Positions 1-7,005 are shown, counted from the first letter of the stretch. The stretch is 10,889 bases of DNA from Caldifarciminota bacterium (GCA_023132105.1 JAGLYS010000032.1:1-10889), one strand, 5' to 3'. Program-made: numbers and translations. The notes: generated by a model from the letters alone, not told the origin.

Positions 1-4
1 TTAT

Positions 5-89
5 AAATTCGTGAATTAGTGGTGGATCTCCCATTCCGTGTTTCTTCTCCCAATCAGTGGTTTCTCTTAGTGAAATTCGTTGTTCTTTT
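5..89. repeat. Degenerate intergenic repeat block, left edge
   Basis: This non-coding stretch is built from variants of a motif around 'attcgtg' and 'cagtgg' (for example 6-24, 33-62 and 68-80). The 30-nt piece at 33-62 matches 7682-7711 at 24 of 30 positions by my hand alignment. Related sequence occurs inverted at 10602-10646. No convincing gene lies here: the short minus-strand reading frame through it is made of repeat sequence. Intergenic repeats of this look are common in draft genomes of several uncultivated phyla (recollection, not searched). Confidence 0.65.
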
Positions 90-105
90 CTCCCCTCCCT
101 CTCGG

Positions 106-136
106 CTGACGTCTGACGTCTGATGTCTGATGTCTG
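106..136. repeat. 7-bp tandem repeat, about 4.4 copies
   Basis: The unit CTGACGT occurs twice (106-119), then CTGATGT twice (120-133), then a partial CTG (134-136). The single C-to-T difference splits the array into two pairs. It lies about 20 bp upstream of the -35 box of the nrdR promoter. It could be a slippage-prone array or a repeat remnant; no regulatory role is shown. Confidence 0.85.
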
Positions 137-154
137 TAAAATATGCTAAAATGC

Positions 155-183
155 TTGACTAATTCCGAATAATTCAATATAAT
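155..183 (+). promoter_or_regulatory. Sigma70-type promoter of the nrdR operon
   Basis: The -35 box is TTGACT (155-160), followed by a 17-bp spacer (161-177) and a perfect -10 box TATAAT (178-183). Only 10 nt separate the -10 box from the nrdR ATG at 194, so transcription should begin about 2-4 nt before the start codon. There is no Shine-Dalgarno sequence. The fit to consensus is seen directly; the transcription start is inferred from usual sigma70 spacing. Confidence 0.8.
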
Positions 184-193
184 AAAATATATT

Positions 194-661
194 ATGAAAT
201 GTCCTTTTTGTGGGTATGAAGAGAATAAAGTAATCGATTCTCGCCCTAGCAAAGATTCTCTTTCAGTAAGAAGAAGACGTGAATGTCTCCGTTGCAGAAG
301 ACGATTTACGACTTATGAATATGTTGAAAAAAGTGTAGTAAATATAATTAAATCGGATGGAAAGAGAGAAGAATTCACACGAGAGAAATTAAAACAGAGC
401 ATTACAATAGCTTGCAGGAAAAGGCCTATTTCCGATGAAGAGATTGAAAATGTAGTAGATGAAATTGTCAGTAAAATGTATATGCAGGATAGTAATGAAA
501 TCGAATCAAAATGGATTGGAGAGATGGTAATGGAAAAGTTGAAATCCATCGATAAGGTCGCATATATTCGATTTGCATCTGTTTATAGAAATTTTCAGGA
601 TATAGGCGAATTTGTAAAGGAATTTGAAATAATTAGAAAAAAGGGAACAAAAGAACAATGA
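194..661 (+). CDS. nrdR: Transcriptional repressor NrdR
   Basis: NrdR is a nucleotide-sensing repressor of ribonucleotide reductase genes that binds NrdR boxes in their promoters. At 155 residues this is the usual family length. An N-terminal zinc ribbon is visible, with C3, C6, C31 and C34 as ligands and the family stretch RRRRECLRC (residues 26-34) leading into RRRFTTYE. An ATP-cone domain follows at roughly residues 47-137, which binds ATP/dATP. The ATG at 194 fits because C3 must lie near the N terminus, and a consensus promoter ends 10 nt upstream with no ribosome binding site. It heads a tight operon and overlaps purC by 4 nt (ATGA). No ribonucleotide reductase gene is in the window, so its targets are elsewhere. 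I saw no NrdR box at its own promoter, but did not search systematically. Confidence 0.96.
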   Translation: MKCPFCGYEENKVIDSRPSKDSLSVRRRRECLRCRRRFTTYEYVEKSVVNIIKSDGKREEFTREKLKQSITIACRKRPISDEEIENVVDEIVSKMYMQDSNEIESKWIGEMVMEKLKSIDKVAYIRFASVYRNFQDIGEFVKEFEIIRKKGTKEQ

Positions 662-1539
662 ACATAAGAGAAGTTAACATTAAAGAATATAAGCTGATTT
701 CAAGGGGAAAAGTAAGAGATATTTATGATCTCGAAGATTCGCTGTTGTTTATCGCTACAGACAGGATATCTGCATTTGACCAGATTATGCATGAAACAAT
801 TCCGAATAAGGGATTTATATTGAATCAGATTTCAAAATTCTGGTTTGAAAAAACATCCGGAGTTGTAGAAAATCACTTTATTACGGATAATCCGTCCTCA
901 ATACATAAAAATCTTGAAAAATATAGTGATTTTATAGATGGTAGAAGTATGCTTGTAAGAAAAGCAGATGTAATCCCTTTTGAATGTATAGTAAGAGGGT
1001 ATATATCAGGTAGTGCATGGGAGGAATATAAAAAATCAAAAACAGTAAATGGCGAAAGCATAGATTATAAACTTCTTGAATCCGAACAATTCAGGGAACC
1101 TATTTTTACCCCTTCCACCAAAGCTAAAACCGGTCATGATATCAATGTTTCTTTTGAATATATGAAAAACAAAATTGGTAAAGAAATTACCGAAAAAGTA
1201 AAAAAATATTCTTTGGATCTTTATAAATATGGTTTTGAATATGCTCTTCAGAAGGATATTATTATTGCGGATACAAAGTTCGAGTTTGGAATCGTAGATA
1301 ATAAAATCATTTTAATCGATGAAATTTTAACACCTGATTCATCCCGTTTTTGGCCTTTAAACAGCCATGTTCCGGGAAATAATATGATAGGATTGGATAA
1401 GCAATTTCTAAGAAATTACCTTACAAATGTAAACTGGATTAAAAATTCCTCACCTCCCCATCTTCCCGAAAGTGTTGTTAATAAAATTTCAGAAAGATAT
1501 ATATCAATCTACAGCACACTCACAGGTAAAAATATATAA
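658..1539 (+). CDS. purC: Phosphoribosylaminoimidazole-succinocarboxamide synthase (SAICAR synthetase)
   Basis: This enzyme joins CAIR and aspartate using ATP to make SAICAR in de novo purine synthesis, in the cytoplasm. At 293 residues it belongs to the longer, yeast Ade1-like branch of the family. Visible signatures are RGKVRDIYD (16-24), the ATDRISAFDQIM stretch (33-44), the VRGYISGSAWEEY stretch (112-124), the substrate-binding TPSTKAKTGHD (151-161), DTKFEFGI (205-212) and IDEILTPDSSRFWP (220-233). The family-type C-terminal ending, PPHLPESVV followed by LTGK, is intact. The start overlaps the nrdR stop as ATGA, with a purine-rich AAGGGA upstream. The stop overlaps the start of the next reading frame as TAATG, so translation is probably coupled along the operon. 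Nothing is missing. Confidence 0.97.
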   Translation: MNIREVNIKEYKLISRGKVRDIYDLEDSLLFIATDRISAFDQIMHETIPNKGFILNQISKFWFEKTSGVVENHFITDNPSSIHKNLEKYSDFIDGRSMLVRKADVIPFECIVRGYISGSAWEEYKKSKTVNGESIDYKLLESEQFREPIFTPSTKAKTGHDINVSFEYMKNKIGKEITEKVKKYSLDLYKYGFEYALQKDIIIADTKFEFGIVDNKIILIDEILTPDSSRFWPLNSHVPGNNMIGLDKQFLRNYLTNVNWIKNSSPPHLPESVVNKISERYISIYSTLTGKNI

Positions 1540-1747
1540 TGCCGGATATTCTTATTAAGTCTGCTTTGGAAGCAGGTTCTTTTTTATTGGATAGCAAAAT
1601 TAAACCGTCAATAATCGAAGAAAAGAATAAAAACGATCTTGTAAGTTTTATTTATAGGGATCCGGAGGAAATAAATTTATTTTGAATGGTAATACTCTTA
1701 CTACAATCAGAATACTTTATAACGACATATTAAGGATGGTAAAATAA
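1539..1747 (+). pseudogene. Internally deleted inositol-monophosphatase (SuhB-like) gene relic
   Basis: A 48-codon frame (1539-1685) starts at the ATG overlapping the purC stop. It reads like the N terminus of the inositol monophosphatase family: ALEAGSFLLD (residues 9-18), then KNKNDLVSF (29-37), matching the family's helix and its K-x-x-x-DLVT segment. It then stops. In the -1 frame, the last 20 codons before the rhomboid gene (1685-1744) read NGNTLTT, then LYNDILRMVK and a stop (1745-1747). This resembles the family's extreme C terminus, where a 'N-T-L' strand is followed by 'L-H-D-E-I-L'. The TAA overlaps the next ATG as TAATG. Family members have about 260 residues, so roughly 190 central residues, with the metal and phosphate sites, are absent. 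One out-of-frame deletion with a junction near 1650-1690 would explain both parts. The N-terminal match is fairly strong and the C-terminal one moderate. An assembly collapse is a possible alternative. Confidence 0.68.
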
Positions 1748-2511
1748 TGTATAGTAATTATTACAGACCAAGAAATACAAATATCGTTATACGATTAATC
1801 ATAATAAATGCAATAGTATTTGTTATGCAAATGATAATTCAAAAAGGTTATATGACTTATTATTTTGGTCTTATACCAAGACTTGTTATTCAAAAGCATT
1901 TTTATTGGCAGATATTTACATCTATGTTTTTACATGGTGGATTTATGCATCTCTTTTTAAATATGTTTGCACTATACATTTTTGGTGTTGAGTTGGAATA
2001 TCATTGGGGAAGTAAGAAATTTCTCCAATATTACCTGATCTGTGGCATAGGTGCCGGTATTGTTTCCCTTCTTACATATTACAATTCCCCAATTCCGATA
2101 ATTGGAGCTTCGGGAGCAATTTATGGTATTTTACTCGCATATGCACTGCTATTCCCCGAGCGATATATCTATCTATATTTCTTTATTCCTATAAAGGCAA
2201 AATATCTTGTCGGTTTATTTATTATATTCGAGTTCTTCTCAGGTATATCGGGTGGTGGAAATATTGCTCATTTTGCACATTTAGGTGGTATATTGACAGG
2301 ATTCATCTATTTGAAATGGTCTTATATTGTATCAAAACTAAAAATCCCCAATTCGTTAAAGGGGGAAAAACAGGAAGATTGGCATGACGATTATAATAAT
2401 TTTGATAGTGAAGTGGATAAAATACTAAAAAAAGCCGCTGTAAATGGGGTTGAAAGCTTAACTAAAAAGGAATTGGAAATTTTAAGAAATGCAAGAAATA
2501 AATACAGTTAG
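1747..2511 (+). CDS. Rhomboid-family intramembrane serine protease
   Basis: Rhomboids cut transmembrane proteins within the lipid bilayer. This 254-residue protein has about six hydrophobic segments between residues 10 and 195. The catalytic dyad is present: Ser122 in GASG (120-123) and His178 in AHLGG (177-181). The HGGFMHLFLN motif (63-72) supplies the conserved His and Asn that in GlpG help form the oxyanion site. After the membrane core comes a hydrophilic tail (about 200-254) ending in a helix-rich VDKILKK...SLTKKELEIL segment. I associate such tails with rhomboids of Bacteroidetes-like and related lineages. The ATG overlaps the stop of the suhB relic (TAATG) and has AAGGA 10 nt upstream. 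The substrate cannot be inferred from the neighbours. All catalytic residues are intact, so it should be active. Confidence 0.93.
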   Translation: MYSNYYRPRNTNIVIRLIIINAIVFVMQMIIQKGYMTYYFGLIPRLVIQKHFYWQIFTSMFLHGGFMHLFLNMFALYIFGVELEYHWGSKKFLQYYLICGIGAGIVSLLTYYNSPIPIIGASGAIYGILLAYALLFPERYIYLYFFIPIKAKYLVGLFIIFEFFSGISGGGNIAHFAHLGGILTGFIYLKWSYIVSKLKIPNSLKGEKQEDWHDDYNNFDSEVDKILKKAAVNGVESLTKKELEILRNARNKYS

Positions 2512-2513
2512 GA

Positions 2514-3437
2514 ATGGAAAGATTTTATAAATTTAGCAGTTATCTAAAAGAAAAATATAACAAACGAGTTCAAAAAATTACAATTGATGCTGGTTTTACA
2601 TGTCCCGTAAGGGATGGTAATCTATCAATATCCGGCTGCTTTTATTGCAATAACTCCGGCTCCGGCAATAAAATGTCCGGTTTGCCTGTTAATGAGCAAA
2701 TTGAAAATCAAATGAAGTACTATGATAAAAAATATAATAATCCCTTATACATCCTTTATTTTCAGGCATTTACAAATAGTTATGATAACACTAAAAACCT
2801 GATAGAACTGTACAATTATATATATAAGTATAATAATATAATCTCTCTTGCAATCGGGACAAGGCCGGATTGTATAAACAACAGTCTTTTAGAACACCTT
2901 TCTGTAATGAATAGAAATAAAGAGGTTTGGATAGAAATAGGTCTCGAAAGTGCAAATATAACAACTCTAAATAAAATCGGAAGAATGCATGGTATAGCTT
3001 CGTTTGTTGATGCTATTACAAGAATCCATTACTACAATTTAAAATCATGTGTACATATTATATTTGGGATTCCTTTTGATACATCCGGCGATATGCTTGA
3101 ATCGATAAAACTATGTTCTGTTTTAAAGGCTGATGCAATAAAAATACATTCATTTTATATTGAAAAAGGAACTGTATTTGAAGGTATATACAGAAAGAGA
3201 CAACTGAGACTTCTATCACAGGAAAAATATATTGAAATAGTTTGTAATGCCCTTAGATACTTAAATAAATGTACTATTATTCAAAGATTAACCGGGGATC
3301 CTAACAGAGAAATGCTTATTGCTCCTAAATGGACATTAGATAAACATAGAACACTAAATATGATCAATGATTATATGGAGAAACACAATTTTATGCAAGG
3401 AGATTTAAGCAGTTTTAATTATGTTGAAAAACATTGA
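2514..3437 (+). CDS. YhcC/TIGR01212-type radical SAM protein
   Basis: This 307-residue protein belongs to the radical SAM family typified by E. coli YhcC, whose biochemical role is, to my knowledge, not firmly established. The cluster-binding cysteines have the spacing of this family: C30, C42 and C45 (C-x11-C-x2-C) within TCPVRDG and SGCFYC, not the common C-x3-C-x2-C. Further family marks are YFQAFTNSYDN (82-92), GTRPDCI (118-124), WIEIGLESA (140-148) and the HIIFGIPFDT stretch. The start lies 2 nt after the rhomboid stop, and GGA overlaps that stop, so translation is probably coupled. The gene overlaps rlmH by 17 nt. The tail after residue 295 is short and variable. Family membership is confident; the reaction is unknown. 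Confidence 0.93.
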   Translation: MERFYKFSSYLKEKYNKRVQKITIDAGFTCPVRDGNLSISGCFYCNNSGSGNKMSGLPVNEQIENQMKYYDKKYNNPLYILYFQAFTNSYDNTKNLIELYNYIYKYNNIISLAIGTRPDCINNSLLEHLSVMNRNKEVWIEIGLESANITTLNKIGRMHGIASFVDAITRIHYYNLKSCVHIIFGIPFDTSGDMLESIKLCSVLKADAIKIHSFYIEKGTVFEGIYRKRQLRLLSQEKYIEIVCNALRYLNKCTIIQRLTGDPNREMLIAPKWTLDKHRTLNMINDYMEKHNFMQGDLSSFNYVEKH

Positions 3438-3873
3438 AATAATCCAGGTCGGAAGAGACAAATTCGATTACATCAAATATGCCAAAAAGGACTTTTTCAA
3501 TCGTTTGAATCATTTTTTTAGTATTAGTGAAATCATCCTCAAAGAAAGCAAATTAAAGTCCGTTAAAGAAAGGCTTTTGGATGAAGAAAAAGATATAAGA
3601 AAATATATCGGAAATAATTCCAAAATTATAATACTATCATCCGAAGGAACGACAATGAATTCTCAAGAATTTTCTAAATTTATATATAAGTTTTCCTCTA
3701 TTATTTTTATTATAGGGGGAAGTGACGGTCTTTCAGAGAATATAAAAAATTGCAGTAATCATATAATATCTTTATCTAAAATGACTTTCCCTCACCATAT
3801 TGCAAAAATTTTGTTAGTAGAGCAACTATATAGGGCAGCAACAATAAAAAATCATTTGAAATACCATAAATAG
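3421..3873 (+). CDS. rlmH: 23S rRNA (pseudouridine1915-N3)-methyltransferase RlmH
   Basis: RlmH is a small SPOUT-fold methyltransferase that methylates pseudouridine 1915 in helix 69 of 23S rRNA, acting on the assembled ribosome. At 150 residues it is close to the family's roughly 155. Characteristic elements are SSEGTTMNSQEFS (73-85), the SAM-binding IIGGSDG (97-103), LSKMTFPHH (118-126), EQLYRAA (134-140) and the C-terminal YH (148-149), which is conserved in the family. Lys129 stands where family members usually have Arg (PHxxAR becomes PHHIAK), a conservative change. It is the last gene of the nrdR operon and starts inside the radical SAM gene. An AAGGAG lies 18 nt upstream, rather far, and an in-frame stop at 3406-3408 excludes a much earlier start. 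Confidence 0.95.
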   Translation: MLKNIEIIQVGRDKFDYIKYAKKDFFNRLNHFFSISEIILKESKLKSVKERLLDEEKDIRKYIGNNSKIIILSSEGTTMNSQEFSKFIYKFSSIIFIIGGSDGLSENIKNCSNHIISLSKMTFPHHIAKILLVEQLYRAATIKNHLKYHK

Positions 3874-3898
3874 ATATATATCCTATCTATGCTTTTTG
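3870..3898. terminator. Possible weak terminator between convergent operons
   Basis: ATAGATA (3870-3876) and TATCTAT (3884-3890) form a 7-bp AT-rich stem around a 7-nt loop, followed by GCTTTTTG. The stem contains both stop codons: TAG of rlmH at 3871-3873 and, on the other strand, TAG of the SDR gene at 3883-3885. The T-run favours termination in the plus direction. The stem has one G-C pair only, so it would be weak. Confidence 0.4.
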
Positions 3899-5115
3899 TT
3901 TATTTTTATAAAATATTTTACCTGTTCTTTAACAATATCCTCAAGAGAATAATTTACCTTAAATCCCAATTTCCTTATCTTCCTATTATCACAGATAACC
4001 AACGGAATATCACTTGGTCTGAATCTATTTTTATTAAAGATTATTTTCACATCCTGCTTATCCGTTTCAACAATTATTCCTTCATCCTCGATTTCAAATT
4101 CAACTATATTCTCAGCCAATAATTTATCAATTCTGGTTTTGTAAAAATCAAAACCCTCAAAAAGCTTTTTATCCTCTTCCAATGGATTATCTACAACCTT
4201 ACTGTTTTTTATCGTATATAACTTTTTAGGGAATAATTTTACACATTTTAGTGCAAGAAGAATATATGTCAGAACCGAATTTGTTCTACCGGAACCAATA
4301 TTATAAATCTCACCCGGCTTGCCCTTCTTTAATATTAGCAAATAACCTTTTACAATATCCTTAACATGACTCCAATCTCTAAGGGCATTTATATTTCCAA
4401 TTTCAATATAATCAATCTTACCCGATTTGAATTCAACAACCTGTTTAGTTATTATAGATGTAACAAAATCAAGACCTCTCCCCGCTCCCTCATGATTAAA
4501 AGCTCTTGCAACAATTGCCGGAATTCCGAATGTATTATAATAATCTCTCATCATCTTGTCGCCTACAATCTTACTTATTGCATATGGAGACATTGGTCTT
4601 AGAGGATTTGTTTCGGAAATCGGTGTTTCAGGTATATGTTCAGGTGCCGGGGACAGCTTCTTATTCCATTTAACATATTTCTCTATCTGTTTCTCGTTAA
4701 CAGCCACAAATCCATATTCATCACTCGTCCCTGCGAATAAAATGCGAGGTTTAATATCCTCTGCTTTAACTGCTTCAAGCAGATTCCCGGTACCTTTTAC
4801 ATTAATCTCAAATGTGACATCCGGATTTAAGAATGATTTATGAACGGATGACTGAGCAGCGAGATGAAAAATGAAATCAGGCTTTGAAATCCTTAATGTA
4901 TTTATTAAACTATCTTTATCTAATAGATCCGCTTCAATAAGTTTGACTTTATCGATTATTTTTTTATCTACAAGATTCTTCGGTTTTTTACCTTCCAATT
5001 CCGTCTTTCTTGTTCCGAATACTATAGCCCCTTTTTTAAGCAACATTTGCGCAAGATATGAACCTACAAATCCACCGATACCTGAAATTAAAACTCTTTT
5101 GTCTTTATAATTCAA
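3883..5115 (-). CDS. GDP-mannose-4,6-dehydratase-like sugar-nucleotide SDR with insertions
   Basis: This is an extended short-chain dehydrogenase/reductase acting on a nucleotide-sugar, closest by eye to GDP-mannose 4,6-dehydratase and GDP-6-deoxy-lyxo-hexulose reductase. Marks are the NAD(P)-binding G12-x2-G15-x2-G18, HLAAQSSV (84-91), TSDEYG (130-135), the catalytic Y178-x3-K182, AFNHEG (205-210), ALRDWSHVKDIVKGY (244-258) and RFRPSDIPLVICDN (364-377). The family is usually about 320-350 residues; this has 410. The extra length lies at about residues 136-163 and about 303-362, the latter between the NIGSG segment and the RPSD motif. The start is TTG at 5113-5115 with AGGT about 7 nt upstream, overlapping the permease stop; the Rossmann motif fits this start. 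It is the last gene of the ABC operon. The substrate is not determined. Confidence 0.85.
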   Translation of the reverse strand: MNYKDKRVLISGIGGFVGSYLAQMLLKKGAIVFGTRKTELEGKKPKNLVDKKIIDKVKLIEADLLDKDSLINTLRISKPDFIFHLAAQSSVHKSFLNPDVTFEINVKGTGNLLEAVKAEDIKPRILFAGTSDEYGFVAVNEKQIEKYVKWNKKLSPAPEHIPETPISETNPLRPMSPYAISKIVGDKMMRDYYNTFGIPAIVARAFNHEGAGRGLDFVTSIITKQVVEFKSGKIDYIEIGNINALRDWSHVKDIVKGYLLILKKGKPGEIYNIGSGRTNSVLTYILLALKCVKLFPKKLYTIKNSKVVDNPLEEDKKLFEGFDFYKTRIDKLLAENIVEFEIEDEGIIVETDKQDVKIIFNKNRFRPSDIPLVICDNRKIRKLGFKVNYSLEDIVKEQVKYFIKINKKHR

Positions 5116-5123
5116 TTTGATAC

Positions 5124-6251
5124 CTATTTTCTGAAAATTATTGATTCTTTATTGAAAAAATATGCCGATAATCTGATGAGAATGGATGCTAAGACAATAT
5201 TACTTACCATAGCTGTAAATATATCCTGTAAACTATATTCACCAACGAGTAGTTTTACCATTCCCGTTACAGAGCTAATAAACGGCCAGTGTGCATATTG
5301 AATAGCAATAGATGATCCCGGTGTTAACGATGATATTCCGAGAATTATTATTAAAAGGTAAATTGGCATTACATATCCCTGCCCTTCCTTGATAGTTCTG
5401 CTATATGTAGATATGAATATTAAAATCGATACTATAAACATAGATAACGATATAATAAGTAGTGATAAAAAGAAAAAATCATCAGGTTTCATTATGAAAT
5501 TAATATTGCTTTCAAAATTCATAAAATTCATTTTTACAGCTATAAATATTCCTATTAATGAAAAAACAGTTCCTGTTAAAGATACTGACATTGTGGCAAA
5601 AAGTTTACCGAATAATATACTATTCCTTTTGATTCTATTGACAAGAAGTAGTTGCAATGTTCCTCTTTCTTTTTCCCCTGCTATACTATCAAGCCCTACA
5701 CCCATAGCATTTGAAAATAGATATATTAAAATTAGATACGGCAGGAGAAAAGAAAGGACAATAGAATATCTGTTTTTTCTTTCCGTTACATCCTTGATAA
5801 CAATTTTTTTCGGATAGATTTTTGACGGCAATATTTTTAGTGCCTTTAAATTTCTCTCAATCGTTTCATTTTTATACTCCGAATAATAATAATCTATTCT
5901 TCTTTTAATAACATTAAAATTATCAAGTTTTGTGTTTATATAAACAGTAATCTCATTTTGTTTATCATCTTCCTGTACGAATACATTCCATGCATCAAAT
6001 TTCATAGCAATATTCACATCATCGATATGCAATAATTCTACATCATTCTTTTTTAACAGATTTATAAACCCGCTTGATTCTTTATATGCGATTGTTATTT
6101 TTTCATATTTTACACTTGAACTAGTTTGTCCCACAAAATAAAATAGTGTAGGAATAAATAAAAGTGGAATTAGTGTAATAGTAATCAACAATCTTTTATC
6201 TCTTAATATCCCTTTTAATTCTTTCTTGAATACTATAATTGTATCTTTCAT
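5124..6251 (-). CDS. NatB-like ABC-2 type transporter permease
   Basis: This 375-residue membrane protein is the permease partner of the ATPase encoded just upstream. An N-terminal cytoplasmic stretch (1-20) is followed by a first membrane helix (about 21-40), a large extracytoplasmic domain (about 41-160) and then about five helices (near 163-185, 213-238, 258-280, 293-312 and 345-365). The sequence GEKERGTLQLLLVNRIKR (192-209), after the second helix, is the cytoplasmic segment typical of NatB and related ABC-2 permeases and probably contacts the ATPase. The layout and length match B. subtilis NatB, part of a sodium exporter, but many relatives have other or unknown cargo, so sodium export is not claimed. 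Its ATG overlaps the ATPase stop (ATGA). The sugar-nucleotide SDR follows by 8 nt, which hints at, but does not prove, an envelope role. Confidence 0.88.
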   Translation of the reverse strand: MKDTIIVFKKELKGILRDKRLLITITLIPLLFIPTLFYFVGQTSSSVKYEKITIAYKESSGFINLLKKNDVELLHIDDVNIAMKFDAWNVFVQEDDKQNEITVYINTKLDNFNVIKRRIDYYYSEYKNETIERNLKALKILPSKIYPKKIVIKDVTERKNRYSIVLSFLLPYLILIYLFSNAMGVGLDSIAGEKERGTLQLLLVNRIKRNSILFGKLFATMSVSLTGTVFSLIGIFIAVKMNFMNFESNINFIMKPDDFFFLSLLIISLSMFIVSILIFISTYSRTIKEGQGYVMPIYLLIIILGISSLTPGSSIAIQYAHWPFISSVTGMVKLLVGEYSLQDIFTAMVSNIVLASILIRLSAYFFNKESIIFRK

Positions 6252-6970
6252 ATCAGATTAAAATAGATCTCCTCCAGATCTTTGCTTCCATATAATTCTT
6301 TTATATCCTCTATGTGTCCTTCCTTAATGATTTTACCCTCATTTATAAATGCTAATCTATCACACATTCTCTCTGCGATTGTCATATTGTGTGTTGAAAG
6401 AATTATTGTCTTACCATCATCCTTCATAATATTGATAATCCTTAGTACGGATTGAGCGGCAGAAAGATCTAAACCCGCTGTTGGCTCATCAAATATTATA
6501 ATAGATGGATTATGTATGATCGATATGGCAATTAATGTCTTCTGCTTATTACCTGTTGATAGTTTGCCAATAAGTACATCTACATATTCTTCAAGTGAAA
6601 GAAGGTTTGTTAGAAATTCTATTCTATCGGACAAATCCGAATTTTTCATATTATTAAGTTTGCCAAAAAACTTCATTAATTCCCTCGGTGTATAATTATC
6701 CGGTAACCTCATCTCTGATGTTAGGAAACCGATAATCTCCCTTATTTTCATCTTGTCTTTAACCGTATTAAAACCGTTTACTAGTATTTTTCCGGATGAA
6801 GGATTCATAAGAGTCGAGATTAATCGTAATGATGTTGTTTTCCCCGCACCATTAGGCCCTATAATCCCAAATACCTGCTTCTCCCCTATCTCTATATCAA
6901 TATTATCACAGGCATAAATAAATTTATTCTTTTGCTTAAATATTTTTGTCACATTATCAAGTTCTATCAT
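6248..6970 (-). CDS. NatA-like ABC transporter ATP-binding protein
   Basis: This 240-residue protein is the ATPase of an ABC-2 type exporter. Motifs in order are Walker A GPNGAGKTT (38-46), the signature LSTGNKQK (137-144, a variant of LSGGxxQ typical of NatA relatives), Walker B IIIFDEP (157-163) with the D-loop AGLD, and the H-loop His194 in STH. The Q-loop region reads GFLTSEMRLPDNYTPRE (81-97), with Ser/Glu where most ABC ATPases have Gln. I recall NatA-type proteins sharing this, and it does not suggest loss of function. The start at 6970 is directly preceded by a perfect promoter with only 6 nt between the -10 box and the ATG, and no Shine-Dalgarno site, so the mRNA is probably leaderless. 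It is the first gene of a three-gene minus-strand operon. Confidence 0.93.
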   Translation of the reverse strand: MIELDNVTKIFKQKNKFIYACDNIDIEIGEKQVFGIIGPNGAGKTTSLRLISTLMNPSSGKILVNGFNTVKDKMKIREIIGFLTSEMRLPDNYTPRELMKFFGKLNNMKNSDLSDRIEFLTNLLSLEEYVDVLIGKLSTGNKQKTLIAISIIHNPSIIIFDEPTAGLDLSAAQSVLRIINIMKDDGKTIILSTHNMTIAERMCDRLAFINEGKIIKEGHIEDIKELYGSKDLEEIYFNLI

Positions 6971-6976
6971 AAGTGC

Positions 6977-7005
6977 ATTATATTTTATATCTATTTTTTT
7001 GTCAA
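6977..7005 (-). promoter_or_regulatory. Perfect sigma70-type promoter of the ABC operon
   Basis: Read on the minus strand, TTGACA (7005-7000) is followed by a 17-nt spacer and TATAAT (6982-6977). Both boxes are exact consensus. After TATAAT come six bases, GCACTT, and then the ATG at 6970. Transcription starting at the seventh base would begin on the A of the start codon, giving a leaderless mRNA. The boxes are seen; the start site is inferred. Confidence 0.88.

Noticed and set aside
67..252. Minus-strand frame of 61 codons at the left edge
   Set aside because: It is antisense to the start of nrdR and its promoter and otherwise consists of repeat sequence.
1660..1690. Programmed -1 frameshift in the suhB-like relic
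   Set aside because: There is no convincing slippery heptamer, and even the shifted product would lack the whole catalytic centre. Deletion is simpler.
3889..5110. Plus-strand frames inside the SDR gene
   Set aside because: They are shadows of a well-supported gene with family motifs across its full length.
5124..6970. ABC pair as a bacteriocin or antibiotic exporter with immunity genes
   Set aside because: No precursor peptide, lanthionine enzyme, peptidase domain or two-component system is nearby. The proteins look like generic NatAB-type components.
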